From: Asterella californica
Lineage: Eukaryota > Streptophyta > Marchantiopsida > Marchantiales > Aytoniaceae
NCBI GenBank assembly: GCA_036924285.1
Contig: JAYKYS010000012.1
Coordinates: 2,728,001 to 2,792,000 of the forward strand
Reading direction: 5' to 3'
Length of the DNA stretch: 64,000 nt
Made by a program: the position numbers and the translations under genes. The notes beneath the pieces are model-generated. The model worked only from the letters and a program-made list of their open reading frames with translations. It had not been told where the DNA came from and did not search any database. Below are positions 20,521 through 32,565 of the stretch, piece after piece. Each line of letters starts with the position of its first letter. Within the stretch, counting starts at the first letter, position 1.

Positions 20521-23500
20521 TTGAAGTTAAAACGAATTTGCAGTTCTCTCTACCTACTACGTTTACGTGCACTGATATATATCTCATGATCAACCATACT
20601 GGTTGGGTTTCCTAAAAGTATAGAATATATAAAAATATAATAAGCATATATTTCTATGACACGGACATATGCATATCAGTAAATTAACCACTTGAGATTT
20701 CTCTAGGGATTATCTGAAAAGAATATCATTTTTGAAAACAAATTTGACTATGCTATATGTATCTGTAGATAATCCACGTGTCAAAAAATGTTGGATGTTA
20801 ATGTATGCCAAAAACAACCAATATATAAATCTATATTCAATATTGGTAATGTATATAGAAAAATATAGGAAATGATTTACCAATGAACAGTCCAGAACAA
20901 TAAATTTTTTCTCATGTATGAAAATATATTCCTTATGTAAAATAAATAATTATCCATATAATTCTCTACATAACCCTATTTACAAGTATATACCATGCAA
21001 AGTGCACTGTTATTTTATGTATATACTCATCATACACACGTGTAATATTTCCTATATATCTTCCCTGGTATACCTTTTTGATAACCTACATTCCATGCTA
21101 GGTATTTGAAAACTTCATAGTTTGGCATAATATCCAGAACGATTATTCCAGGAATATGATAAAGATCCATATATTCTTATATTAAATTATGTTTTCATAT
21201 ATTTTTCCTATGGACTTATCACAGAGAAAAATATTATTCAAAAATTATTTCTATCTAATGTAGGGAAACTAACTTTGAACTAGGGAACTTGCTAGGGTTT
21301 TTGGCTTCCAAGGGATGTTATTTATTATAGGAAAATTCTGGGGAAAGTATCTTTGTCTCTAGGTCTGAAGTGCTACATTTTGCTGTGTTGATGGAAGTGT
21401 TAAACTCTGTCAAATTTTATACTGTAGGTATTTATGTGGTTCTTGATTCAAACTGCTAGATATTCATCTACCGACAGATAACCATAAAGTTGACATAGAC
21501 AGGAGAAGTGTAGAGCAAGCAGCAAACAGAGAAAAATGTACCAAAAGTGAATAAACCCGCGTTGGAAAAGACACCTGAATATGAAACTACTTTATTTTCA
21601 AACCAGAAAATGAAGCTACCTTTTGTAACCTTCTTATTGCACGCAGATCTCTCATAATGCGAGACACAGAAATGCTTCCTCAGGTACTGACTGAAAAGTG
21701 GAGAACCGGGCCTCAACTTGGGACGGAAGCTAAAATCGAAAGTTCCTCTCCCCCGCGAGGGATACAGACGAGGTTGTAAGTGCAGGTCCTGGCATGGAAC
21801 AATGTCCCAACTATCATTAGAAAAAGAATATAAAAACACATATGTATATATAGAGGACAATATAACTACCTGATACTTAGAATACTATATGGCAAGATGA
21901 ACCGTGATTATTCACTCATCATAGTGAAATTACAATTGATTATAAAAAAGAGAATATTTTTAATTTTTCAATATGTCAAATCTATTTGATTTTATTTAGG
22001 TTGGTATTCAAACAAAAAGAAGTCACTTAGTAAATAAGAAGAAGCATTGATTGTTATCACTTTGCTCACTTTTTATTTAAATTCCAATTCAGACATGTAA
22101 CTTTAAAACCCCTCCTCTTATAGTCCTCCGGACGTGAGTTATGGACCAAACTCACCCGTCAATAAAATTATCCTTCTATTCATATGATAGATTATAATTA
22201 AAGAACTACTGATATTATTCCTTCACTCGTTGAGTAATTTTTTTTCATTTTCAGAGATACAGAGCGAGTGTATTAATTCGATCCTATTTTTTCCAAAACT
22301 ATTATAGAAACAACCGTTTACAGGAATAAAATAGTTATGTCAAGTGACGTATCACTTTCAAAGATAGTACGTAAAATTTACAATCAGAAGTGTAAAACTA
22401 TTTACTAGAACTACAAATTCTATAAAAGCTAAGTTTGAGTGGCCTTAATGATTTGCATGCTTCTAAGCATGTTACCGTAAATTACTGTGTAGTTATTGTA
22501 GTTTTGGTTTATTTTTCACCGGTAGTAACAGCGCTTTTGTGTGTAGTATGGAACGGCAAAGAAGAGACATGTAGAGAAAATAATAAGCATGAAAGCTTAT
22601 CTTTGTGAATCTTTAGTCTCTTTCTATAGACCACAAAATCCCAGGAAGTTCTCGAGTTTGGCAATACGCTCTCGCGGAGAGCACTGGACTGTATAAGAGG
22701 AACAATTAATTAGAGTACGATTACAAGTGCTCTTGGTGACCCAAAAAATCTTATTTTGCGACTTTGATTTCAAAAAGCGAGAAATTTTATTGTTATTCAG
22801 AAAAATACTTTTGATGATTATTGCTTCATCTCAATTTAAAATCTATAAAATAAAGAATCAAATTAAAGCTGTTCACCAACTATATATATCTTATATAGTT
22901 GGTGAACAACTATATAAGACTTAGCTATGATTCATCTCGAAACAGACTACTTAATTTTGATAGAAAAACGATTTCATGTTTGTGGAGCAAAAGAGAATCT
23001 TTTCTTCATATCCGAAGAACATGCGTGGAAAAGAAAATATTTCTTCTCATGATTTTGGGGTTTAAAAGTTCAAACACCGAATAGTTCAATAATTACATAA
23101 GCAATTAGCATCCACTTATATAAACTTAGTACTTAACAACATCTTCCCTCTGATTTATATCATATATAACTTCCGAATAAGTTACTTGCAGCTGCTTAAT
23201 AAATTGGTTCCCACTAGCTTTCTATCTGATCTTAGTCGACTTCAGACTACAGCAAATAAACATGCTCAACCACCTCGGTTTTGCTATCAGAATAGAATAT
23301 AAATATTATATAGAAATTCTATAGTACTAATGAAAATCTAAACCAACGTATCATTATTAAATGATAGTCGTACTGAGACTGTAAAAACGTCTAGAAATCA
23401 TCCATAGAACATATAAGTGACGTGTAGTAGACCAACTCATCTCCAAGGTTACAAGTGCTACAGTTTATTGACTAAAATAGTAAATATAATCGATACATTA
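20521..23500. other. AT-rich intergenic DNA, no gene recognised
   Basis: About 3 kb of strongly AT-rich sequence. A 130-codon open frame on the minus strand at 21468-21860 has no recognisable domain and could be an isolated exon (internal stretch DLHLQPRLYPSRGRGTFDFS) or chance. No RNA gene is seen. Confidence 0.5.
22870..22908. repeat. Perfect 17-bp inverted repeat
   Basis: The arms 22870-22886 and 22892-22908 are exact reverse complements around a 5-base loop (TATCT). Confidence 0.9.
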
Positions 23501-23502
23501 AC

Positions 23503-23542
23503 TTATTACCTAACTTTTCCTCACAAAAAAGTTAGGTAATAA
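23503..23542. repeat. Perfect inverted repeat of the TTATTACCTAAC family
   Basis: The arms 23503-23516 and 23529-23542 (14 bp) pair exactly. Related, less perfect copies of TTATTACCTAAC-CTTTCC...TAATAAATTAA occur near 62380 and 62920, with a weaker one near 60755. Confidence 0.85.
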
Positions 23543-23673
23543 ATTAAGCTTGCTAATACAAAAAACTAATATACACATGGAGAGGTTTCTTTGCACTACC
23601 GCAGCTATTTATGATACAATAAAAGGTGTGAAAGTTGGAAGCTCCATGGGTCAAATATCCATGGGTCAGCTGA

Positions 23674-24180
23674 ATGCAAAGAAACCTCCCCCTTGTGTAT
23701 AATTGCTTTGAACTGAAAAGACAAATCTACCTACGGATCAGGCTATGGCCAGAGAGCATGACAGGAGCTCCCAGTAACGAGCATCGAAATAAGTCTAGGC
23801 TTGTATATGGGACTTCGAATTTGACTCTACATATATATACTAAAGTAAAGAATCTCACAAGTAAAGTCACCCCTCTGTGATTTTTGGATCCCCTAAGTGT
23901 ACCAGTACCAGCGAGTGCTCACAAGATCAGTCATCTCCTACTCTTCATATGTGTTAATCTGTTCCGTTATTCCAAGTAAATTAATGGCCAGTGAGTTCTC
24001 ATAATCTGTTCCGGAGGTTACATATATAACAATAATAGGAAATTAAAATCAGTTCCCTAGCAGTATTATGTATCATTTCCGAAGTTGTGCTCCTCGAGAA
24101 GGATGAAACTACCTTTTGTAACCTCTTCTCATGTTGATTATCACAATCGAAAGTCAGTTCAACCACTCTTGACTGTCGTT
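23674..24180 (+). repeat. Duplicated block 1, copy a
   Basis: Aligns in direct orientation with 32566-33030. Shared blocks include ATGCAAAGAAAC, TGTGTATAATT, CAGTAACGAGCAT, CTACATATATATACTAA, TGTGATTTTTGGATC and TTTTGTAACC. The copies have diverged by small gaps and about one base in four. No gene is recognised in either. Confidence 0.8.
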
Positions 24181-24219
24181 ATTGAATAGAATCTCTTGAC
24201 TGTCCTTCTAAAGAGATTC

Positions 24220-24395
24220 GTCTTGTTCACTCTATTCTCACAACCTGGACATCCTCTGGGATTATCGTGTCCTTCTAAAGAGATTCGTGTGGGCTCATGA
24301 GATCAAAAGTATCGCTTCATGTACATACATACTTTTGTTATTCAATTCCCCATCTTACAGGGAATTTTCGGAGAACTTGAATCTACAGCTACATG
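24220..24395 (+). repeat. Duplicated block 2, copy a
   Basis: Aligns in direct orientation with 28500-28640. Shared blocks: CTGGACATC, GTCCTTCTAAAGA, ATTCGTGTGG, GAGATCAAAAG, ACATACATACTTT, GACTTGAATCTACAGCT-like. The GTCCTTCTAAAGAGATTCGT segment occurs twice within this copy, at about 24200 and 24270. Confidence 0.8.
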
Positions 24396-26220
24396 CCTGT
24401 GGACTTTACAGCACCCTTTCATGCTTGGCCAGATACATCTTTCCACATGCGGTTTATGACAGACCAATTAGATTTGCTAGAGGATTTGCAGATTTCGGTT
24501 GTTGAGTACACGCCCCAGGGAAGTTGTTCGTCCTTGTTCTCAGAAGCGACTGCGTGTCTACGGTGACGGAGGAGATTGTCGTTCTGACTTGGACAAAACA
24601 CGAATCTGGGAGACCCTCACTTCTGAAGCGACAGCAAGCCGTTTATTCTTAATTCTTCCAGAATTCTCATACTTCTCATGATAAATGTTAAATGCATTAC
24701 TTGTCTTTTGGGATCTTCGACCACAATAAGATAGTCCATGTGAGTAGGATCACATGGGATCTTAATTCTAACCCCAGTTCTTCACAATTGTTCTCATTTG
24801 CACGTACAATGAGAACAGTTTTTCTTCACTTTTGAAACTAAAGTAAACCATTTATTCCCTTGAGGTCTTCGTGAACCATGGGACTGTCCATGTGAGTCTA
24901 TCACAACGCAACTCGGACCAAAAGTTTTGTTAACAGTAGTTCTTCTTCACTTCTGAAGCGAGAGCAAGCCTTTCAGTGAATATAAACTAAACCACTTGTG
25001 ATATTTATCTTCCATGTCATGATAAGATGTGACTGCAGCTTACATGGATAGATATCAAGAATATAGTATGGGAGAACGGAGAAACAAAAGACCACAATTC
25101 TGCACAGGCAGCAGCATCTTATGGTGCTAATTACTAATTAACATCTTAAAATTTTCTCGATATCATAAATAATTCTAAAGAATAGTGAATTCATTCGAGT
25201 GACTGTTGGGTTTAGCTAGGATGAATTGTAGGACACTAAACTTGAAGAATGTATTATTCTAAACTATATAATGATTTTCAAAATTCCACGATAGGTAAAG
25301 TGATAAGTTTAAATTACTTAAGCTTCAATAAATATATCTCGAGAACTAAAAATCCTCTGATATATAGGAATCCAGACCAAGGATGTATCTACGTAGGTTT
25401 GAATAATATAGTAACACATTAGTCTAAGAGTCCAAATAGAAACATATATTGCCAAACTTCTATAATCTAAATCTGTTTCTAGTGCGGACAATCTTCTTGG
25501 CTTCCGATGCAACGCAGCTCATACATAATAATTCATTCAGTTATTAAGATTATTAGCGGTTTTGTAATTAATCCGCTGTATAATAAATGGAATACCTCTC
25601 GACTGCTATGTAACTGTGACTATCGGATCTATGGTTGAAACTTAAAATTAACAGACCGCTACAAATGAAACGTTTATGTTTCTGTTGGCCGTGTTGGAAT
25701 GTCCTGCAGTTTCTAGACGTCCAAAAGACTTGAGAAGCTGCTGGATGCGCTCCACAGCTCTATCAATCGTTAGCTAGGATCGGAAGTTTTCGAAATCAAA
25801 CGTTGTTCTCCTTTACAGGAACGGTAACTTGGTGATCGATGTGTTCAATTCCTTTACGCTTATTCATGATCGCACGTGCACATGTGTATACTAAGTGGAT
25901 CAACTAGCTAGTGAGCTAATCAGAAGGGGATTTCCGCTCACTTCTCATGGATAGTCAGTTATCGATAAGGACACCCTAAAGCTCTCTATGGCTGAGAATG
26001 GACTACATGTTACAACTGCGCATGCTTCACCGTGATATCGATCGCTCGAACTCTTCCCAGATTGAAGCTTTCAGTGTGAGACTTATATTCTAATTAAGAA
26101 AATTAGCAGTCAGCTTCGAATTCCACTCGAAAGATTTGACAAGCTAGCTAGGGAACGGATAAAAACAGATTCCACGATTACGATATCGTTCATTTCTTCT
26201 GGTGTGATTTCTCTTCCGTA
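24396..26220. other. Intergenic, no certain gene
   Basis: A stretch near 24420-24545 reads on the plus strand as a coding-like frame (FMTDQLDLLEDLQISVVEYT), which may be a gene remnant. The rest is AT-rich. The phrase CACTTCTGAAGCGA-AGCAAGCC recurs at about 24620 and 24950, a short dispersed repeat. Confidence 0.45.
24789..24817. repeat. 10-bp inverted repeat
   Basis: TGTTCTCATT at 24789-24798 pairs exactly with AATGAGAACA at 24808-24817. A smaller CCATGTGA/TCACATGG pair lies 40 bp upstream. Confidence 0.75.
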
Positions 26221-26223
26221 ACC

Positions 26224-26230
26224 TATAAAA
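26224..26230 (+). promoter_or_regulatory. Putative TATA box for the 26541 gene
   Basis: TATAAAA about 315 bp before the ATG. A plausible 5'UTR intron follows: donor CCG/GTATGT after 26317 and acceptor TTACAG ending at 26494. The mature leader would be about 100 bases. Inferred from consensus only. Confidence 0.4.
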
Positions 26231-26540
26231 TTGTCGTTAAATCTGAACAAAATCCCTGCAGGAGATTCTGCATCATCAGATTATGCTTCACTCGACGTTG
26301 TAATTAGAAGAGTACCGGTATGTACTATGCATGCTTGTTCCAGATATTAGAATCTGATGATGTTTTATTTTCTCTTTCATCCGACTGCAGTACTTCGAAT
26401 TCCACTAGTTCTGTACGTAGAATCAAAGTCCTCTGATCATGAAGTATAGTGACATTTGAGGAAGGAGATGTTAATGATGGTTAATTAATTACAGTGGATC
26501 CAGGATTCTGACGCAAGAGAACTGTTGATTTCGACTTGAG

Positions 26541-27260
26541 ATGGTACTTGCAGTGGCACTGAACATACTGAAAGAACCGTCACTCTCCTCAATGCGCCGA
26601 GGACAAACACTACTGGATTATGTCATTCTGGATATGGATGAGCTGCGGCTGTTAACGTTACAGCCAACTGCAACAAATTCAGGACCTTCGATCGCGAGCT
26701 CAGAGTTCATGATCATGGAGACTAGTACTAGTCCTATCGTGAAGTTCATACAATCTCTTCGAGGGTGTACGGTCGAAGAGTTCGTTTTCGAGAACGGTGA
26801 CCGATTAGAGCCATCTTCGATCGTACTTCATGTGAGGAGGAGGAACAGAGATTTTGGAGCGGTGGGCACGATCACGACGGTATCAGTCTTGGATCGTAGT
26901 GGATATCGCGTCATGGACGGGATTGAATTGCAACAAACCGATCTAGTAGATATGGTCAAGTTTTTGCAACAAGAAGTTCGCAGGGGCGAACGTTTTGAGA
27001 TTGAGGACATACAGATCAAGGAACTACAAGAGTCACACGAATCGAATTCACTCCAGTCTGAATCGCTCAGCCTGATGTGGAAAGCATTCATTCAGATAAG
27101 ACTCAAGTGGCGAAATCGTACAGCAGTCATTGGTAATCTGATCGATGATGTGGGCACCGGCTTACGGCCCGATGAAATGAATCATCACAAGCCCTATTTT
27201 GGCGAATTCGAAAGGAAGAAAGCACGAGCAGCAGCTGGGGACTCGAGATCATATTTGTAG
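26541..27260 (+). CDS. Unidentified 239-aa protein
   Basis: The longest uninterrupted frame outside repeats. The protein is soluble and mixed-charge, with no signal peptide, membrane segment or repeat visible. Notable parts are IVKFIQSLRGCTVEEFVFEN (about residues 69-88), an arginine cluster VRRRNRD (about 105-111), an acidic segment around residues 150-175, and a basic C-terminal stretch FERKKARAAAGDSR. I recognise no family. A TATA box and a 5'UTR intron upstream support a real gene. The ATG chosen follows the putative acceptor by 46 bases. The TAG at 27258 is followed in the same frame by 50 more sense codons to 27413 that also look coding (VEFDPTLLGWVL), so the stop may be a recent nonsense change or a missed splice. 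It could be a pseudogene. Confidence 0.55.
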   Translation: MVLAVALNILKEPSLSSMRRGQTLLDYVILDMDELRLLTLQPTATNSGPSIASSEFMIMETSTSPIVKFIQSLRGCTVEEFVFENGDRLEPSSIVLHVRRRNRDFGAVGTITTVSVLDRSGYRVMDGIELQQTDLVDMVKFLQQEVRRGERFEIEDIQIKELQESHESNSLQSESLSLMWKAFIQIRLKWRNRTAVIGNLIDDVGTGLRPDEMNHHKPYFGEFERKKARAAAGDSRSYL

Positions 27261-27413
27261 AAGGAGCTGTTTGCTGCAGGAGATCTTTTCTCGACTTCAA
27301 CGTCAATGAACGTTAACGGAGTGGAATTCGATCCAACTTTGCTGGGCTGGGTATTGACACAACTCTTATACGAACTTAATTCGCTTCTTATAATTAGCGG
27401 CGTACATAACTAG

Positions 27414-28499
27414 CTTTCTAGCTCCCGATACTACTCCTCTTTTTAGTTTTACGCTGGTGACCTTCAATCCAGATCTAGATCCGACTATCTGAAAGGATTT
27501 ATTTTACTTGAGATCTAGACCATCATGATCAGTCGCAACGGCTTCTTGCACTTGCATAGATTTAAGGGCTTGGTTTCATTTCGGCTTAATCTCACTTTCA
27601 ACGATGAGGCTGATAATGGTCGAGTAGGTAGATTCAGATTTCAGATTCCATATACTATATATCAAATGTCGCTTCTCTCTCGAATCTTGTCTTCATGCTT
27701 CTCGACTGGGAACTTTTTACTATAATTACTTATTACAGGAACAATTCAAGTACGTACTATATAGAAATTACCCATGCTCGAAGCTCTGGCTTAATTAATA
27801 CGTTGAAGACACTTTGCCAGCAATTATTGCAATGTTCAGTATAATATTGAGGGAGAAATTTAGTGCACAATGCACATCATGACGCTTTATCGCTTTGGTT
27901 GAAATAACTAAATAAAAGCGCTTTTAGATGGAAAAGTTATTTGCAACTGATTTAGACAAACATACTTTATTCTTCGAATCACAGCATTTTACTGTTAAAT
28001 AGAAACCTAATTATCTTATATGTGACGAACTTCTTCTCTTTCCTCTATAGCTAATACGCGAATGCTGCTGGTCTCCGGATAGCACATATATGTCAACACA
28101 GCAAGCACATGTCTAGCAGTCCTGGCGGAGCATTTTGTGACTCTCGGTAAAAATCCGACGGTAATAAGTAATAATCGGTACTTCCTTTTGAAAAGTAATA
28201 TATGATTTGTCTGTATCTGCTACTCCTTGTGGGCAAAAATCGGTTTGATTGGAATTTCAACTCGTCTTTTACCGGGAAGTGGTTGATCTTCCAAGTAACT
28301 CCGATTAGCCCTCCTAGTCTAATCTCCATGCCCAGAGAGGGTCAAAGTTAAGCAAAGAGATTCTTAGACGTGAGAGAAGAGAAAAGCTGTAAGTTATCAA
28401 AAGGTAACTTTGTAAAGAAGCGTGGATCGCTTACGGAAAGCATTTTTTAGTGGTATTCATTAATTTCATGATGTCTCTTAGAATCACTGAGTACTATTT
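27414..28499. other. Intergenic, no gene recognised
   Basis: Short frames only on both strands. No repeats beyond simple AT runs. Confidence 0.55.
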
Positions 28500-28640
28500 A
28501 TCTCACATCTGGACATCTCTGGAATTATCCTGTCCTTCTAAAGACATTCGTGTGGTCCCGTGAGATCAAAAGCATAGCTCCTTATACATACATACTTTCA
28601 GAGGACTTGAATCTACAGCTGTATCTATCGCGACCACTGG
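28500..28640 (+). repeat. Duplicated block 2, copy b
   Basis: Direct-orientation partner of 24220-24395; it lacks the segment corresponding to 24335-24365 of copy a. Confidence 0.8.
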
Positions 28641-29074
28641 TTATTAGAGGTTCTTACCTCTGCAGGTATGAGAAGTTTGGTTAACACTATATATATTTGT
28701 TCTATGCTTTAGAGCTGATCCAGAGCTTAATTAGCATATCAAATATTTGCAGAATTCCAGCTATATAGATTTGTGGTCCACTGTCAACGCTTGTGGACTG
28801 CACACGGGATGAACTTCGGTTAACAGAACAAGCAGTGAGACCAGTTCCGCTAGCTCCTACGGGAGTCACCAGCAGGAAGTGTCAAGTCGAGTTGAGAAAG
28901 TTACAGGGATTACGTACGTCAAGTGGAGCTACAGTTATAGCTACAGCTACAATTACCGCCAACGGAACCAAGAGAAGTCCGTTTTAACGGGAAGTTCCGT
29001 TTGAACATCAGACTTGGGACAGTCTCCTGCCAACGAGATCCGGACAAGTACAAATTTGAGTAGTTGTTCTAGCA

Positions 29075-29280
29075 GCTGAGAATAATTAGCTCCTTTGGGT
29101 CCTCCCATGCCACCATCTTCCGATTACTTCTCCCAGCTCGAAGGTAAAGCCTCCTTGAGAGCAGTCCATCACTACCAGCACCAGTAGCAGGGTCACCGTG
29201 CGTTGCAACAGCTTGAGCGTCCTTATGGTGGGAACGACGAGCCCTACCTCTCTAGATCTTCGAATTCGAACAGAGCACAA
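29075..29280 (+). repeat. Duplicated block 3, copy a (possible gene remnant)
   Basis: Aligns in direct orientation with 30957-31145. Shared blocks: AGCTGAGAATAAT, GAGAGCAGTCCA, GCAGGGTCACCGTGCG, TATGGTGGGAA and GAGCCCTACCTC. In copy b one plus frame is open and looks coding, while here it has stops. Both may come from the 3' end of one ancestral gene that I do not recognise. Confidence 0.75.
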
Positions 29281-29739
29281 ATATTTAAACGTCAACGGTA
29301 GAACGATTTTCATGATAGATGCTTTATGCGAGAATGAAAACTTTAACTTGAAGGTTACTTAGATTAAAGCTCTTCACTAGCCCTCTGGCATCAGTCTAAC
29401 AGTCCATATTTATAATATTTATGGTATTCATTTGTAATAATTCTTATTATTTACAAATTCTTATTAATTTAATATATAAGATTTAATTAGTAATAAGTCA
29501 TTATTGTGAAAAAAAACTTCTGACTTAACAACCCTCTACCTGTCTGAACCATCGGCATCTCCTTCCACTTTGCTCAAAAGTGCGTTTGGGGTTCGCCTCA
29601 TTTGGAGCGGAGTCGGGCAGACTTACAAGTGACTTTATCCTGGTTCCGCATATGGGACTTCTGTCGATCTACAAAAGATATTTTACTTGCCCTGACCGCA
29701 CCCCTAATACGTTGTCGTTGACCTGACCCCAGCCCTCTT

Positions 29740-29980
29740 AACTTGATGCATTATTTGGTTGCACCCTTTGACTGACAATAGTAGGTTTAATAGGTTTACC
29801 GATATGCAAAGACACTGCACTGAGACAAACAAGAGATATTCTGGAATGATAATATTCTGTAAATGCATTTTAAATAAAATTTTCCTTGTATTTTGACTGA
29901 CGGTTAACATGCACTTCTGACATTTAGACCTGCTGAACCTGCTATAGCCGACCAGGAGTGAAATCGAATTCAAGTTTAGC
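29740..29980 (+). repeat. MITE-like repeat, diverged copy
   Basis: Aligns over about 220 bp in the same orientation with the element at 59952-60177: CTTAACTT-GCNTTA at the start, a -GGTTTA--AGGTTTA motif, ACGG-TAACAT and a CTNGCTATAGC-like end. The terminal inverted repeat is poorly kept here, so the limits are approximate. Confidence 0.55.
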
Positions 29981-30040
29981 GGGATGGGTCAAGTACGACA
30001 AACATACAAGCAACACGCAGTTGGTTTTTATCTCCCCAAC

Positions 30041-30112
30041 CGGATTAGCTCAGCTGCATTAGAGATCGTGAAATGAGGACCAGGAACGAACCACGTCATT
30101 AGTTTGAACTCA
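30041..30112 (+). other. tRNA-like A/B box pair (possible SINE head)
   Basis: GGATTAGCTCAGCTGCATTAGAG resembles a tRNA D-arm (A box TAGCTCAGNNGG). About 50 bases later AGTTTGAACTC resembles a T-arm (B box). A full cloverleaf is not evident: the acceptor stem does not pair. A decayed tRNA or tRNA-derived SINE is possible; chance cannot be excluded. Confidence 0.25.
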
Positions 30113-30956
30113 TCTTAATCACATCCCTCCCTGATATACGGTAATTCTGAACCTCACGTCAATGTCAAGTATTTCATTCATAAATGCTGGCGAGGAAGAT
30201 ACGGTAGAATGCTTCATACCGCAGGGATGACCTCGTCAGTGAATTGTTGCCGATCCGTGATGTGATGTCAAGTACGCGAGAAGTGGGATAATGGTTGGAG
30301 AAGATGCTATAGCCGCGCTCCTGTTTGTGGGAGCTTGGTGGGAGAGTGCTGACGACTCGAGTGCTACTGCCAGTTCTTTCCGCTTCCAAGAATCTTGTCG
30401 ATCGAGGATTCAGTCACTTGATTGACTGACTTGCAAGTTGCAACTTACGACGCCCTAGCACCTCGTTCCACCGATTGTGAAAGTCTGGACTATCAATGAA
30501 GGACGGACGGTTTCTGCTCAGGAGCTCACGCACATGAGCAGCGAACTCGAATTTCTTTCCTTTTCCTTTTTGATTGTTAACCATGCTAGGACAGATAAGT
30601 TTAAGGATTAGTTCCCGCTAGCTGATACTTCCTGTAAGAACTTATGTTTTCTACCGAGTTGACGTGAGTCCAACCTTTGGTCCTAAAGAGAGGATCTTGC
30701 ACCGTCTCCTGCTTCGGACATAGCTCCTCCTCCACTAATTGATTGAATCCTTCTGCTACATGACTTCAGACGCGCATCCGCGACGTGCATCATGCGCAGC
30801 TTGCAATTGCTGCTCTGGTGTCGAAGGTGATTCTGACCAGGAATCCACATCCAATGTCGCCCAAAATTCCATTAATATTGCAGGCCCTACGGTAGCAGCT
30901 AGCGTCGAGAACATTCCTTCCGGTTCTGGGAGGTCTTCGTAGAACCCGACAACAGA

Positions 30957-31145
30957 AGCTGAGAATAATCAGCTCCTTGGGGGCTTCCCAACATCGTCTG
31001 AGTACCTCTTCCACTTCGAAGGCAAAACCTCCTCGAGAGCAGTCCAGTCACTGCCAGCGGGAGCAGGGTCACCGTGCGCTGCAGCAGCCTGGTTATGCTT
31101 ATGGTGGGAATGAGAGCCCTACCTCGAGCTCTCCCGATCTTCGAC
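30957..31145 (+). repeat. Duplicated block 3, copy b (possible gene remnant)
   Basis: Partner of 29075-29280. A plus-strand frame across 31020-31146 reads SKAKPPREQSSHCQREQGHR, ALQQPGYAYGGNESPTSSSP, DLRPAH then stop: a polar tail of the sort found at the end of regulatory proteins. No family is recognised. Confidence 0.7.
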
Positions 31146-31860
31146 CCGCTCATTGACTTCGAATCCATAACTGATACGGAACAAGTTTTATCACAGGCAA
31201 ATGATGGTACGCACATATATGATACGAAAAGCATACTTTTTCTTCTTTCTCATCGCGACGTAAGCAACTACAGAGATTGACATCCGACCGATTCCGGAAC
31301 TGACATAATTAGCTGAATCTGAGAATTTGGAGTAAATTGCAGAAATCAAAATACACCTTAGTCGAAACTAACATGAATTTACTACCAAGTCGCAAGAGTT
31401 GTCTTTGTAGGCAAAGTCCCCGGCTACAGTTAACGGTAAGCCCAGGTGCAAGAAACCGGGCGATTGGTAGATCTGAATCCGATGGCATCAAGAGCATACA
31501 ACCAGCCGTTGATCACTTATTTCCAGAGCTACGTATACGAGTGACTACAGTAGTACTAGTGCCTAGCTTGCTACCTTAGCAGAATTCATCCTGCTTTATT
31601 TTGAAAACGCAGACATGTACTCTAGCCATGGCCAACTAGCCAGGATGCAGCAGTTCTTCAACTTAAAAGAGTTTACAAACAGCAAATATATATAAGAATC
31701 TGTGAAAGGATTCAGTCTGTTTAGCACCTAACCTTGCTACAGACCAGAGGCCGTAATTAGGTGCATGAATTTCCCTGTGTCGGTATTCTCCACCAAGGTA
31801 AGAATCTATCGGGCAGTCGTTACGTATGTAATCTTAATCGCTGCATAATGTTCATCCAGT
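31146..31860. other. Intergenic, no gene recognised
   Basis: No convincing frame on either strand and no repeat matched elsewhere in the window. Confidence 0.5.
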
Positions 31861-32223
31861 CTAGATCACAGACCAGCCGATGACCAAGGAATATTGGTCA
31901 GAGTCTGATAGCTGGAAGAGACCCACTTCAGTCACTGTCCACAAGGTCACTAGGGACTGGATACGGCCCTCCTGGTTCGCTGAGTAGAGGTTATAGTCGA
32001 TAATCTTCCCCCGGGAAGTCCACGTAAACTGGCAGCGAATGGAGTCAGGACCGGTACCGTTTGCATCCACAATCTTCGTCCAAGTCTCTTGCTCCCCCAT
32101 ACGCAGATCCACGGTGCCCATCGGGGATGTCCCCATCAAGTCGTGCGCCTCACACTTGATTGTACATGCTCCATTTGCTCCCGCGTAGAAGATATGATCC
32201 GCAGTAATAAACTCGATCATCAT
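31861..32223 (-). CDS. Small cysteine-containing protein, unidentified
   Basis: A 120-aa frame with better composition than its surroundings. Features are CTIKCEAHDLMG near the N-terminus, a central WTKIVDANGTGPDSIRCQFT with three cysteines in all, and W-rich positions. The spacing (C-x-x-x-C, later RC-x-F-x-W, then Y-x-LYS) loosely recalls the plant self-incompatibility S1-like fold, but this is weak. There is no signal peptide in this frame. A TATAG acceptor-like site just upstream (minus sense, near 32240) suggests that a first exon, which would carry a signal peptide, lies at about 32250-32450. The start given is simply the first ATG; the in-frame VPHG before it may belong to the protein. 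Confidence 0.4.
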   Translation of the reverse strand: MMIEFITADHIFYAGANGACTIKCEAHDLMGTSPMGTVDLRMGEQETWTKIVDANGTGPDSIRCQFTWTSRGKIIDYNLYSANQEGRIQSLVTLWTVTEVGLFQLSDSDQYSLVIGWSVI

Positions 32224-32565
32224 ACCGTGTGGTACTTCTATAAAACGAAGCGAACCGTCCGCAACTTATGCATCTCAGTAAATTAAATGCCAAGAAAACA
32301 CACTAATGGTCTGCTCGATCTACACAGCAATCGAAGTACGCAAGATATCTCGGATTACTAGTACCGATCATCTTGCAGAAGACAAGAACGAGCATAGCGG
32401 GTGAAGCTAAGGTCAAAGTAGAAATACTAAACATTGCTATAAACAAACGTCAAGTGCTAAAGAGAGGGCATAGTGCATTACTTGAACCATCTGTTGAAGA
32501 ATTCGAAGCTGAGGGGCTCGCACTTACTAACATGACGGAAAAGAGTAAACCAATAGCTACAGAAA

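Noticed and set aside
21468..21860. 130-codon minus-strand frame
   Set aside because: No domain, AT-rich ends and no promoter or splice support. It is mentioned in the region note only.
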